Shown here: positions 1 through 11,200 of the stretch, one piece after another
Numbering within the stretch: the first letter of the stretch is position 1
Layout of the letters: the number at the start of each line of letters is the position of its first letter
Assembly: GCA_001051155.2 (NCBI GenBank)
Contig: JYIP02000010.1
Location: forward strand, 992,001 to 1,056,000
Source: Chrysoporthe austroafricana
Taxonomy: Eukaryota; Ascomycota; Sordariomycetes; Diaporthales; Cryphonectriaceae
Length of the DNA stretch: 64,000 bases
Direction: 5' to 3'
Program-made: the position numbers and the translations under genes
The notes under the pieces: model-generated
The model's database searches: none
What the model saw: the letters and a program-made list of their open reading frames with translations, nothing else
What the model was told of the DNA's origin: nothing

Positions 1-1220
1 GGAAACTGCGTCGGTCGCTCCCCATCGAATTCCAACCACTCTCGGGCTTTTACCTCAGCAAGGTCGATTCCATACCGTACCAGACCGTCCTTTTCCACGC
101 TTGCCGGCAGGGGAAGAGGAACCACGAACTGAGCTGCTTGGGTGAGCGGGTGAGCCACTTGATGGAGTTCGCGTTCATTGATTTCACCGTCCCGAAGCAT
201 TTCCAGGCTCAGTATATTTCGTACGTAGTCTGTGGCTAACAGACCGCTGGGAGCTGCGAGACCGCTGAGAGTTGACAGATTGCTAGGAACTGCGAGATCG
301 CCGAGAATCCCGAGACGAACGAGCTCGTCGCGCTCCACGTTGGACCCGAATTGACGGCAAAGATCACCCCAACCTCGATCGCATACGGTGCATGAGCACG
401 TCTGGGGTTGGTCTAAGACACAAAATTCCCCCTCCCTTCGTGGCTTGATGCGCTTCGTCACTTTGCGTAGCATCTTGGCAAGGTAGCCCTTGAAATCGAC
501 TTGCCGTTTGAGGACCGCCTTCTGCTGAACCTCAATGCGTTCTATAGCCTCATAAATCTCCTCAACCTGGGCGACAACGTTAGTTCCTGTTAGATTTGTA
601 TCATCAACAGTAGGCCCGGTGCACGAGCGCCGGGGTGTGGGTGAGACATCAACCACTCCAGCATCCCTTCGCGGAAGGTCTAACTTGACGCGCTTCATCA
701 ACTCGCCTAGCGCCCTGGTAAAGTACTCCTCGATATCAACTTGGTGCTTGTGGATCACCTTCTGCTGAGCTTCGATGCGTTCTATAGCCTCATCGGTCTC
801 CTCGAGCCGGATGATGATGTTGGTTCCTGTCAGATTTGTATCATCAACAGTAGGCTCGGTGCCTGGGATATGGTCCTTGAAGGAGCCGTTGCTTGTGAAG
901 AAGTTGGCAAGTGTAGGGGGTGATTCCACATGTCTGTCAAGATGCTCGATCGACTGACAGTCAGGTGCTCTGACTACCAGCGTAGAGCTGCCGCCGTGAT
1001 GCTTGCCAGCCTGGAGAGGATTGTCCTCGGACGCACCGTCGTCTCGAGTAGGCATCTTAATTGTGGCTCGCTCTTGGTATTGAGAACTATCGTTCAGGTG
1101 CTCAAGCTTATTGCCAAGCATGCTAGCCGAGTTGTTGCTGCCCGAAGTGCTGGGGTGCAGCTTTTGGGGCTGCGCACTACCTTGACCCTCTTCGCGCTCG
1201 AAGTTAGGGGAGTTGGACAT
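1..1220 (-). CDS. Hypothetical protein with internal duplication, 3' end outside window
   Basis: Reading the minus strand from an ATG at 1220-1218 gives an uninterrupted frame of 406 codons that leaves the left edge, so the stop is not seen. The first 120 residues are low-complexity (Ser, Gln, Asn). A module of roughly 60 residues then occurs twice in tandem: both copies begin with PTVDDTNLTGTN and continue through EAIERIE.QQK to a Lys/Arg-rich end, at about 604-855 and 430-615 on the DNA. After the copies comes a Cys-containing stretch (CSCTVC) and a region rich in Leu and acidic residues. I recognise no domain and assign no function. The long open frame and clean codon structure argue for a real gene, although an intron could still end it before the edge. 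Confidence 0.55.
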   Translation of the reverse strand, partial: MSNSPNFEREEGQGSAQPQKLHPSTSGSNNSASMLGNKLEHLNDSSQYQERATIKMPTRDDGASEDNPLQAGKHHGGSSTLVVRAPDCQSIEHLDRHVESPPTLANFFTSNGSFKDHIPGTEPTVDDTNLTGTNIIIRLEETDEAIERIEAQQKVIHKHQVDIEEYFTRALGELMKRVKLDLPRRDAGVVDVSPTPRRSCTGPTVDDTNLTGTNVVAQVEEIYEAIERIEVQQKAVLKRQVDFKGYLAKMLRKVTKRIKPRREGEFCVLDQPQTCSCTVCDRGWGDLCRQFGSNVERDELVRLGILGDLAVPSNLSTLSGLAAPSGLLATDYVRNILSLEMLRDGEINERELHQVAHPLTQAAQFVVPLPLPASVEKDGLVRYGIDLAEVKAREWLEFDGERPTQF

Positions 1221-2442
1221 GATGGGCTAGTCCTATGGCTGGAGGCTCTGACAGATAAGAATCGCTCGGCAAAGGATGCTTTCGGCCTGCGGCTGGTGGT
1301 CTAGTGCTGAACGGCAGGGTGATGATGATGGTGATGAGGATGGGGATGAGCACAGATGACAGTGGACGTCAAGTGACTGGATTGTCGTCGTCTCGTACGT
1401 GCAGAGATGAAAGAACTGGGTACGTCGGGCTGTTGCTTGGTAGTTCTTATCTCAGTGTCGATGCTGGGTAAGTACTGAGAAAATTTTCAATACAGCAGCG
1501 ACGATATCTCTTCAATATAATGACCAATATTTGCGACTTGAGTGATTAGAGAGACGGTTTGATTTAGTACAGCACCTGTAGTAATTATAAAGAGCTATAG
1601 TAGGTGTACGCTTCCTTTCCGTTTTGCTCTTTTTCTTTCCTTTTCTTCCTTTTTCTTTTTCTTTTTAAGACGAAGTACCTTGTACGTTCTTGACTAGCAC
1701 TTCGGTATTGTTTCCAGAGAACCTTTCATATCATTTCCATTTCGATATTTTGTTAGCCGTCGCGTTTAACGTGAAAGCTACCTAGCTACACGCTTGCTTC
1801 TCACTGCCCTCTGCTTTATCGCCCTCTAGATCACTCGCCCATGGTTCGACCTCACAGACCCCGACCCGATCTAGCTTCTGGCAGCTCATTCCTAGACAAA
1901 AATCATTGAGCACCAGCTCTGTCTGGTTTGCGAATAGCCACGATCCCTGCCATGCTCTTTCTTTGAACACTAGGCTGCATTCCCTTGAATAAAGACTGGA
2001 TCACTTCGCAGGTATAGCCTTGCAACAGCCTGAACCATGACATTTGTGCGATTTGCTATTTGCCATTTGATAGGCAGCTCATCTTTCGTCCTCTTGTTCT
2101 TCTTTCTTATGCTGCGTTCGGGAACCACTGTTGCCTAACTGGTCCCCTTGTGCTCTTGTTCCATCTTGCAAACCACGTAGCAATGTTTTCGAGGCAATGT
2201 TGCATGCAATAAAGAACGCTGTTGCAAATGTTTTGCAGGCAGAACATCTTCTATGCGCATAACTATGTATCGTAGCATCGTAGCAAGCGCAGAATAGCCT
2301 CTAGAATTGCTCTCGCCTTATGCACTCGATTTCCTGGACGCATAGGGCAAGATCACCAGCATCACACCGAAGTTTTCTCCCCTCAGCCTACATTTGCAAA
2401 GATTTGGTCTCTCTGTCTGTCCTCTTTGGCTCTCTCTTCACT
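1221..2442. other. Intergenic region without recognisable gene
   Basis: No frame here resembles a known protein. A GAT-rich patch lies at about 1320-1350 and a pyrimidine-rich tract (mostly T with C) at about 1617-1668. The last few hundred bases are the likely promoter and 5' leader of the plus-strand gene that follows, divergent from the left-edge gene. Confidence 0.5.
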
Positions 2443-3866
2443 ATGCCTCTCATTGTTTTCCCGGGAGATTTACGCGGTGGCCGTAAGACGAGGGAAGCAG
2501 ATTTCGACCGTTATGGCAGTTCAAATATCCTCCGCGCCGTAGTCTGGACCTGCAAGACGCATGGGGCCATGCTGGGGGATGCAAGGACTCTAGACCAGCC
2601 TCTTGAACTTGAAGTGACCCGGAAGCTTGTTCGGCTTTGCATGGAGATCAAGCGCCACATGGACGCTGGTCACAAGGTCTTGTTGAAACGCAAAGACGTG
2701 AATCAGGATGACTTGAACGAATCAGAACGTGAGATCCAGGACCTCACCAATCATATCAACGCAGCAGGCCTCAGCAATGAGGACCAGAGAGGCCCCATTG
2801 CTTGGGAGACGGCATTCGAGTTGTTCATCCACTTGATTGTGACCAAGAAACAGAACGAATTCGTTCGAGACGTCACATCTCTCAGTAAGTCCTTTCGTGC
2901 CCGCAGAGACTTGATAACGAGCAGAGATACCAACCAGAAATCTTGCATAAATATACAGTACAGACATGCCGAGTAGACACCTGCTAACCTCGCTTCCCAC
3001 TTCTATTAGGGACTCTGCTGGGCCAATTCGAGATATCTCGTGTTATCGAAGATGCCTCCAAAGAGAATGCCCTCAAGCTCTCGGGGCTGCCGGCTACGGT
3101 CTGGGTCTGCTTCATTGGACCGACTCAGCAGCCAAGAGACAATCAGAACAACAGCGAGCCTTCCAACAAACTTTCCTCAAGCAAGTGTGCAGACGACGGG
3201 CAACCGACATACGTTGTGATTACATCCACCGCCGAACGGTGGACGAGGGTATGGACGTTGGTCAGATGGTCCGCAGCTGTCGGCAAAGCGCGCCGCACAG
3301 CCCTCCTGAAACAGTACGAGCCAAACAGCCCCTTTAACAAACTTCGAGCAGACCGCAAGGACTTTCGAAAGACCGCTCAATCCAGTAACATCAACGTGAA
3401 AGACCGCCGCGACTTGCACGGCGCAGCAGAAGAGTGGAAGTTGACGGAGCCAGATCGGGCCCATGGTGGTGCCCACTTGCTGCTTCGCAACACGCAGCTC
3501 AATCCGAACTCGGAGAGGCTCGTGCAAGAGCAGACTGAAGACCAGCAAGAACAGACTGAAGGCCAGCAAGAACAGACTGAAGGCCAGCAAGAACAGACTG
3601 AAGACCAGCGCCATCCTTCATGGACAGTCAGGGCGGCGGCTCTGGGTATCAAAGAGAATTTTCCCATCAAGCCACGCTGCGCTGTGTGTGTCGCGACGAT
3701 ACAGGTTCCCCTGGACGCGGAGGCGGAGCGGGCGGAGGACGACGCACTTCAGCCAGGTCGCGAGGGCAACGTCGGTCTCCATGACTGGACATGTGCCGAA
3801 GTGGCTGGGATCGCTCTCGGCAACGAGCTGATGAGGCGTCTTTCCAAACCGCCGTACCGGATCTGA
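2443..3866 (+). CDS. Hypothetical two-exon protein with Gln/Glu repeat (432 aa)
   Basis: Exon 1 is 2443-2884 and exon 2 is 3010-3866. The intron has a GTAAGT donor at 2885 and a TTAG acceptor ending at 3009; the reading frame stays open across the joint and the model is 432 aa. A further in-frame ATG at 2320 would add 41 residues; I prefer 2443 because the extra stretch looks like untranslated leader. The N-terminal half is helical-looking and charged, with segments such as LVRLCMEIKRHMDAGHKV. The second exon contains a predicted compact region (LPATVWVCFIGPTQQ) and then a tandem 7-residue repeat. No family recognised. It may be one of the lineage-specific nuclear or NLR-associated proteins common in fungi, but that is a guess. 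Its 3' end converges on a glucanosyltransferase remnant. Confidence 0.55.
3528..3608 (+). repeat. In-frame 21-bp minisatellite (EQTE[D/G]QQ x 4)
   Basis: Four near-identical 21-bp units encode the 7-residue repeat EQTEDQQ / EQTEGQQ inside exon 2 of the hypothetical gene; the last unit is cut to 18 bp. The units differ only at the Asp/Gly codon. The unit length is a multiple of three, so copy-number changes would keep the frame. Confidence 0.85.
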
Positions 3867-3884
3867 TGCTGTGGGGATAAAAAG

Positions 3885-4105
3885 TCCTTGCCAGTCGGAG
3901 TTGACAGCGGGGCAGGCGGCGGCTGAGTTGGTGAAGGTGTAGGGGGCCATCGAGGTCGGGGTCGGGGAGGCGGCGTTGACACGAGAGCTGAGCGAGGTGT
4001 AGTCCTTCATGATGGACACGCTCGTGGAGTCGATATCTCGCTCACCAGGCCTGTACGCATGGGGCATGATCAGCACCAGGGATGAACCGTATCAAGGGGC
4101 AGGGC
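3885..4105 (-). pseudogene. Remnant of GH72 beta-1,3-glucanosyltransferase (Gel/Gas family)
   Basis: On the minus strand the frame from about 4070 to 3885 reads like the region of a GPI-anchored beta-1,3-glucanosyltransferase between the catalytic domain and the Cys-rich X8 module: a stretch like DYTSLSSRVNAASPTP, then SMAPYTFTNS, then ACPAVNSDW. The preceding family motif, GLVSE before the Asp-Ser run, sits in a neighbouring frame at about 4050-4080, so a frameshift separates them. Nothing of the catalytic domain lies upstream, where a CAA microsatellite begins, and the Cys-rich module does not follow. I infer a short dead fragment; the family assignment rests on recall of Gas/Gel sequences. 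Confidence 0.4.
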
Positions 4106-4110
4106 AAACC

Positions 4111-4166
<56 letters not shown>
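4111..4166 (+). repeat. (AAC)n microsatellite with A/G-rich tail
   Basis: About 18 uninterrupted AAC units are followed by an A run, AAG units and a G run up to about 4190. Open frames through it translate as poly-Gln or poly-Asn and look spurious. Confidence 0.95.
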
Positions 4167-4167
<1 letters not shown>

Positions 4168-5299
4168 AAAAAAGAAGAAGAAAGGGGGGGTGGAACGGTC
4201 TTCAAATGTGGCGCAGAAAACAGCAGAATCCGAACCGTGCCTTCACTGCGAACTTCCACAGCCGCCAACCCGACCGAACGACCACTTGAGAAAGAACGAC
4301 AGGAAGAGCATCACAGCGTGTTTTCTTTTCTTGATACCGATCTGCGCTGTGTTTCGCTGCACGTTGCCTGGGAACCCGTCCATGATAGTCGTCACGAGGC
4401 TGCAGCGCTACCTCAGCGTTGGTGGTGGTGGCATTGGCTGCTTTTGCTGATGCCAAATAAAAGAAGCCCTGGCGGGTACAGCCTGGACTCAGGAGGGGGA
4501 AGCGCGTGGGAGGGTGTGCTGCGGCCCCACTCCACCTTGCCCAGGGGCCTGCTGCTGGGCACCAACCAATAGAAGGTTCTGTGCGCCTGTTCTGGGGGCA
4601 CTGCAGGGTCCCCTCCGCCTCTGTATGGCTCATCAGGGGGCCTGGCTAGGTAGGCCTGGGCGCTCCTGTACTACTAGGTTTTGGATATCAGATTCGCACG
4701 CTCACTCGCTCACTTCACGGCCAACCCCTCGGCCTCACCTCGATATCAAGATCAACCTCTGCTGTCTTCCAGACCAGACACACGACTTCCTCTTTTCCCG
4801 TACGCGCACAGAGCAAGGGCAGCAGAAACACTCACTCAAACTGACTTGACCTGGGGCCTTGCAATCGTGCCAGGGCCGGTCATGGGAGAGACGTTTGCTG
4901 AACTGTTGGATACAGATACAGACCTACGAGGATGCATGTAATGTTGCTGCGGTGGATGATTGGACACTAAGAGCGGGATGGATAGCACCGATGAAGCAAA
5001 TAAAACAATATCAATACAAGATGTGCATGGCACCTTCAGTGTCTTCCCCGCCGTGAGACGGTAGAAACAAACCTCACGTGGACCGGTGCTGCCCTTCACA
5101 AGCATCTTCTACCATTTGGAAAAGCTCTTCGGAGCCGAGGGAGCCGAGGGCAAGAAAGCCCTGGGCTCTCAAGTCCATGAGTGTCTTCGGAATTAGCAGC
5201 AGGCACAAAGTCCCCGAGTGCGAGCCGCAGCTTCAGATTCCCAGATGGATAGTCTAAGTCTATATAGTCAAACGCCAAATAGTCCCGCATCGTGGAGTT
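4167..5299. other. Intergenic region, no recognisable gene
   Basis: Short frames on both strands show no recognisable family. The part next to 5300 is the 3' flank of the highly reducing PKS gene. Confidence 0.5.
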
Positions 5300-8200
5300 T
5301 CATTCTGAAGCTGCAACCAGCTTGCTCTTCTCGGCAATCTTGGCCGCAAACGCCGTCATCGGCATGGCGGCCAGGATCTCTAACAGGGCGATGTTCGCCT
5401 TGAGTTCCCTTGTGATCCAGTTCCTCACCTCGAGCGCCACGAGCGAGTCGACGCCATAGCGGTACATAGGTCGGCTCGGGTCGACCTCGGAGGCCGGGAT
5501 CTGCAGCATGTCGGCGATCTTGCGCACCAGGGCGTCCAGGATGACCTCGACGGCCTGCTCGGGGCTGCCGGCCTCCGCGAGGCGCGACGCGAGCGACGCG
5601 GTGACGCCCTGCTCGCCCGCCGATGCCTGGGCGGCGACGCTCGCTACGGCCAGCGGCCCCAGGCGCGGGTCGGCAAAGTAGTACGGCAGGGCTAGGCCGT
5701 GGGCAGCGATGAGGTCGGCAGAGCCCAGGCCAGTGCACACCTGGGCGGGGCATGCGTCGCCGTCGCGCTGGCGGACGATCAGGCTCTTGACGAGGGCGCG
5801 GAAGGCCGGCTCACGGATGCCGATGACGTCCTCCCACTGCGACAGGTTGTTTCCGACGCCGGCCGTCTCCGCGATGGCACCGACGTCGCGCATAATGCCC
5901 AGGTTGATGGACACCGCCTTAAGCCCCCGGGCGCGCCGGTGGTGCGCCAGTGCGTCCTGATACGCATTCCCGGCGGCGTACTGCGCCTGGCCGGCGTTGC
6001 CGCATACACCCGACACAGACGAGCAGGCGATGAAGAAGTCGAGCGGCCGCGTTTGGTCAAAGAAGCGGTGCAGGTTCCATGTGCCCTGCACCTTGGGTCG
6101 CAGAGGCTCTGTCCAGTCGGCGTACGACATGTTCTCGAGCACACTATCGCGCAGCACCATAGCCATCTATTTTATCCATTCCGAGTTAGTATTTTTGCTC
6201 TTATGAGGTGTCTGAGGCGATGTGTAGGGACCTGCCCCGGGAAGTGCACAACCATAAAACCCCTTCAGGAGGGTTTGGCCCACAGGACAGCTCCTAATAT
6301 ATCTCCTAATACGCCTCACAAGCAGAAATTACAGGTGGGGGAAGACTGACCTGCACGACGCCCCGGATGGGCGGCAGCTCGCGCGAGCACTGCTCTATGG
6401 CAGCGAGGAATGACGTCTCGTTGGCAACGTCGGCGCGATATGCTTTAACCTGGGCACCGCGCGCCGCGAGCTCCTCAACAGTAGAGCGAGCCTCAGCACT
6501 GGCAGCGCCCGACCGAGACAGGAAGGCGATATTCTGCGCACCGCACGCGACGAGCTCACGCGCGAGACTGCGGCCTAGGCCTCCCAGGCCGCCGACGATG
6601 AGGTAGGTAGCGCTGGAATCGAGCTTGACGGTGTCCTTGGCGCGACGGTACACCTTAGCCTGGGCGCCCTCGGGGTACGACAGAGCCAGCTTGCCACGGT
6701 GCTTGCCACGCTGCATGGTGCGGAAGGCCGTCTCGATCTCGCCGACGGGGTACGCCGTTAGGGGGCTCGGCGCGTAGAGCACCCCCCTATGCACGAGGTC
6801 GAACGTGTCCTGTAGGATCTGGCCGGCGATATCCTTGTGGTCGTCGAAAAAGTTGGTTAGGTTAATGAAGGCGAAGGTGGTGCACTTAATAAAGGGCCGC
6901 ATATCAAGGCGCATATTGTTAGTAATATCACGGAGGCCGATCTCGACAAAGGTACCGAACATGGCGACACACTCCCACGATGCACGCAGAAGCTCGCCCG
7001 ACAGCCTACACATCTAGGAGTTAGCGATCGACAGAAACAGTAATGGGGAGGAGTTTCGAGACATGCGTCACGAGTAGCAAGATAGAAGTATCTGAGAAGC
7101 ATGAAGCCTAGAGCTCAAAGTGCAGACAGAACGGGAATGAATCTACTCCCGCGGGTGACTTACGAGTTGAGCACACAGTCGACGCCGCGCCCGACCGTGA
7201 TACGCTTGACGGCCTTAACGAAGCTGGCGTCGCGCGAGTTGAAGATATGCGCCGCGGGCACGCCGTACTTATCCATGACCAGCGCGCGCTTGTCCTCGCT
7301 GCCAACCGTTACATACGCCACAAGGCCCAGGTGCTTAGCCAGCTGCAGCGCCGCTTGCCCGACTCCGCCGGCTGCAGCGTGGATCAGGACTGACTGGCCC
7401 CGGCGCAGCTTAGCGACGTTGACGAGGGCGTGGTACGCCGTTGCGTGCACCGTTGGCAGCACGGCTGCCTCCTCAAAGGACATGGAGTCGGGGATCTTCA
7501 CGGCCAGGCGGTGGTCGCTTCGAAGCCTCGTTGCGTGCATTCCCTCTCCAGACACGACGACGCGGTCCCCAAGCTGGAACCTCTCGGCGGCCTTGCTGCC
7601 CATGGCGACGACAGTGCCGCTCGCTTCGTGGCCGATGAGCGACACCTCGACCAGACCCATGGACGCCATGACGTCTTTAAAGCTGCATACGGTGTTAGCC
7701 TTTCTGTCTCGTGGGTGGAATCCGTCGGCGAGCAGTAAACCTACTTAACACCCGTTGCCTTGACATCGATCTCGATTTCCATCTCCGCAAGCGGGGCATC
7801 AAAGCGCTCGTCGTGGACGAAAGCCAGCGAGTCCAGCAGACCCGGCTTCCCGATCGTGAGCCTCAGGGCCTCGGGCGTATCGTTGTCTTTCAGAGGCTGG
7901 ACGCGAACGGAATCCTCGAGGCAGTGGCGCAGCGCCTCGTTACCCGCGACGCTGTCGAAGAAGCGGCTGACCTGGAGCAGGCCGCCGTGCTCGCGGAACT
8001 CGTCATCCTTGGTGCTCGACGTCGCAAGGCGGGTGACGAGAGACGGCCCGTGTCGCAGCGCCGTAGCTGGGCTGCTGAGGAGGTGCAGGACCTGGAACTT
8101 GAGGCTCGCGTTCTCGTTTCTTGCCGTCCTCGAAAGGCCGTCGACAATAGCCATGGACGGACTGTGGCCGCCGGTGACCCAGAGAAGGCGCTCGGAACTC

Positions 8201-11200
8201 GAGACCAGCTTCTTTACTTTCTCAAAGTCGGGCTCGGAGAGGCTGTCCAGCAGTGGTTCCTCCAGTTCCGCGAGACAGATGAACGTCTTGCCCTCAGCGT
8301 CGTCGGCGCCCCGGATGCTGAGGTCCGCCCACTCCGTGGTCACTGACTTGTAGCATTCCTCTCCGAGGGCCTTCTGCAGGGAGCCGGAGAAGGACTTGAC
8401 GGCACTCGAGGGAGCGGACGGTTCAATGATGACAAAGTCGCGCTTGCTTTGGGCGGCGCCATTCACGCCATTCACGCCATTCACTTCATTGGTATGCTCG
8501 GCTTGCTGCTTGTACAAGGCAGCGCCATCGACGCTAAACGCGAGGCGGAATCCCTTCGTTTCCAACGCAGGCGCGGCTTTGCTATCGACGGCGAGGATGA
8601 CGGCCGCATTCGGCTTGCTGAGGCCAGCCAGGCGAGCTATGACTCTATCCAAGTGCTCAAGTGTGCCGACTGACTGGGGAACGACCAGCAAATCCGCCGG
8701 CGTGATGTCGGTAGGCAAGGGTTCATCGGTACGGCCCAGAGAGAATGCGTCCCCGAACAAGAGTGACTTGTCCAGGTCCGCGTTGGTGCCCCCAGCTACA
8801 GCATATCTCACCTGACTCGGAAGAATGGTACCCTTGGGCAGCCGCGGCACGATTGCATGCGAGAGCGCCTCGTTGTCCGAGGTGAGCTCAATGACAGTCG
8901 CCGCGGGATTATCGTGGATGAGTATATGAAGGAGCTGGAGCACGAGTTAGTAGAGGGCGGGAGAAGAGAAAAGAATAGAGAGGTGGGATAAGCAAACTAA
9001 AAGAAGAAAAAAGAAAAAGAGAGAGAGGGAGAGAGAGAGAGATCAACCAAGGCCACGCACCTCGACGGCCCTGTCGTTTTGGGCAGCTGTGGAAATGACA
9101 TTGGCGATCTCACCGGGCTCCATGACCTCGAGCGCATAGTTCCAGCGCACCTCGGAGGTGATCTCGGCCGGGTCGACCTCGATCTTGCCATTGTCCTGCT
9201 TGTCATCGTTCCCCAGCTCCGTAAGCCGGAAGTCAGTCATGGATAGGAAGGCCTTGGAGACTGCGTCGTCGAACGAGACGATGTTTGAGGAGAGCGCGTT
9301 GAAGCCGAGCTTCTTGGACACGCACGAGGTGGGCAGGACGTAGCCGACGTCGTCGGGGATGTCCAGCGAGATCTCGAGCTCGCCGATGTAGGTGGGCAGC
9401 AGCGGCTTGTCCTGCTGGAAGCTCTTGTTCCTGTAGGTGGCGCCGAGCGCGCCGTGGATGATGGCGTCGAGGGCCGCCCCGTGTATTAAGAACGGGCGCT
9501 CCAGCCCCCGGCTATATGTCTCGCCGAGGTCGACGAGCTTGACGTCGTACGCCGCCTGGCCGTCGCCGAGGTGGATCTTCTCGACGCCCCGGAAAACCTC
9601 GCCGTAGTTCCACGAGATCCTAGCGCACTGGGCGTAGAATTCCTCCTTGGACAGCGTGTCGGGACACTCCGTGACAATGCGGTGGAAGTCGGCGATCCGG
9701 GCGGCCTCGAGCTCGGCATTCTCGTAGGTCATCTGGGCGCTTGTCGACTCCTTATACTCGATAGCGATGAGTCCGCGGCAGTTGTCACGCAGCTGATCGA
9801 CACCTACGCACGACGAGATCGTGAACTCCCACCAGGTGGCCGAGCTCGAGCCCGACGTGGCTACAAGGTGCGGCCGCAGCGTGGTGATGACCTCGGTCGC
9901 CGAGTCCTCAGGCAATGCCATGGCGGCGAAGAAGGAGACCTCGCGCAGCCGCAGCGCGCGCAGCGTCTTCTCGGGCTCGGCCAACTGCTGCGCCGCTCCG
10001 AGCGCCATGCTGACCATGCCCGCTGCAGGCAGTAGCACCGTGCTGCCGATCGTATGGCCGCGGATCCAGGGCTCGTCGGCCAGTCGGATGAAGTTGCGCC
10101 ACACATGCTGGGTCTCGTCCATCATGGCGTTCTTCGCGCCGAGGAGGCTCTTGCTGGGGAACCGGCGCGTGACTAGCTCGCGCTGGATGCGTGTCTCGTG
10201 GCGGAACGCTTTGGCGTGGTTCCACTGGTATGGGGGCAGATCGGTCAGCCGGCGTGCGTGGACGTCACCGTTGACCTGGGCGAGGTTCAGCGCGGAACCG
10301 GCGAGGAACAGCTTGGACGCAAGCTGCAGACCTGTCTTGAGTGCGTCCATGCCGCGCGTGAGCATCGACTCGTAGCCGACGTTTTCGATGCCATGTTGGC
10401 TCAGGATCTGCTCGACGGGCCCACCAAGGGCGCCGTGCGGACCGACCTCTATCAGGAGGTCGACCGCATTTCCGTCGCCGTCGTCTGGGGAAACAAGCTC
10501 TTTAACGGCGTCGGAAAACAGCACGGGCGATACCAGGTTGCGCACCCAGTAGTAGGGCCCCAGCGCCTCGGGGCTGATCTCGAAACCGGTGACACTCGAT
10601 ACCATCGTGCCCTGGTCTTCGCATGCCGGCAGGGGCTCAATATCGGCAATAGTCGAAAGGTAGTAGTCCATGACCCTGTTCATATGCGCGCTGTGGTAGG
10701 CCATCTCGACCTTAAGACGCCGCGCAAACACCTTGCGCTCGTCGAGCGCTGCCCGTAGCTGCTCGAGCGAGCCGACATCGCCCGACAGCGTCACGCTCGA
10801 CGGCGAGTTGACGCAGGCGACCGTGGCCTTGCCGCCGTTGTTGAGCGCGGCCTGTGCGATCAGGGCGTCGGCCTCGTCGCGCGAGCAGCCCACGGCCATC
10901 ATGCCGAGCTTCAGGCCCGGGGCCTCTGTGAGCAGCTTGGTCGCGGCCACGCCCCGGAAGTAGGCGGCCGCGATAGCGTCCCGGTGGCTCAGGGCGCCGA
11001 TGCTGTAGGCTGCGGCGATCTCACCGCTCGAGTGCCCGGCCACCCGGGCCGGCGTCACGCCCCACGCCCGCAGCTCGTCGACCAGAGCGATCTGGAGCAC
11101 CGAGCAGATGGGCTGGCTGATCTCGGGCTGGCTGAGGCGGGAGCCGTCCTCCTGGCTCCTGAGCAACTCGGCGACGGGGTCCCAGGCGCAGCCCAGGTCG

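Noticed and set aside
4009..4572. Open frame of 187 aa with a long poly-Gln run
   Set aside because: The run is just the CAA microsatellite read in one frame; neighbouring frames give poly-Asn of the same length, and the rest shows no conserved features.
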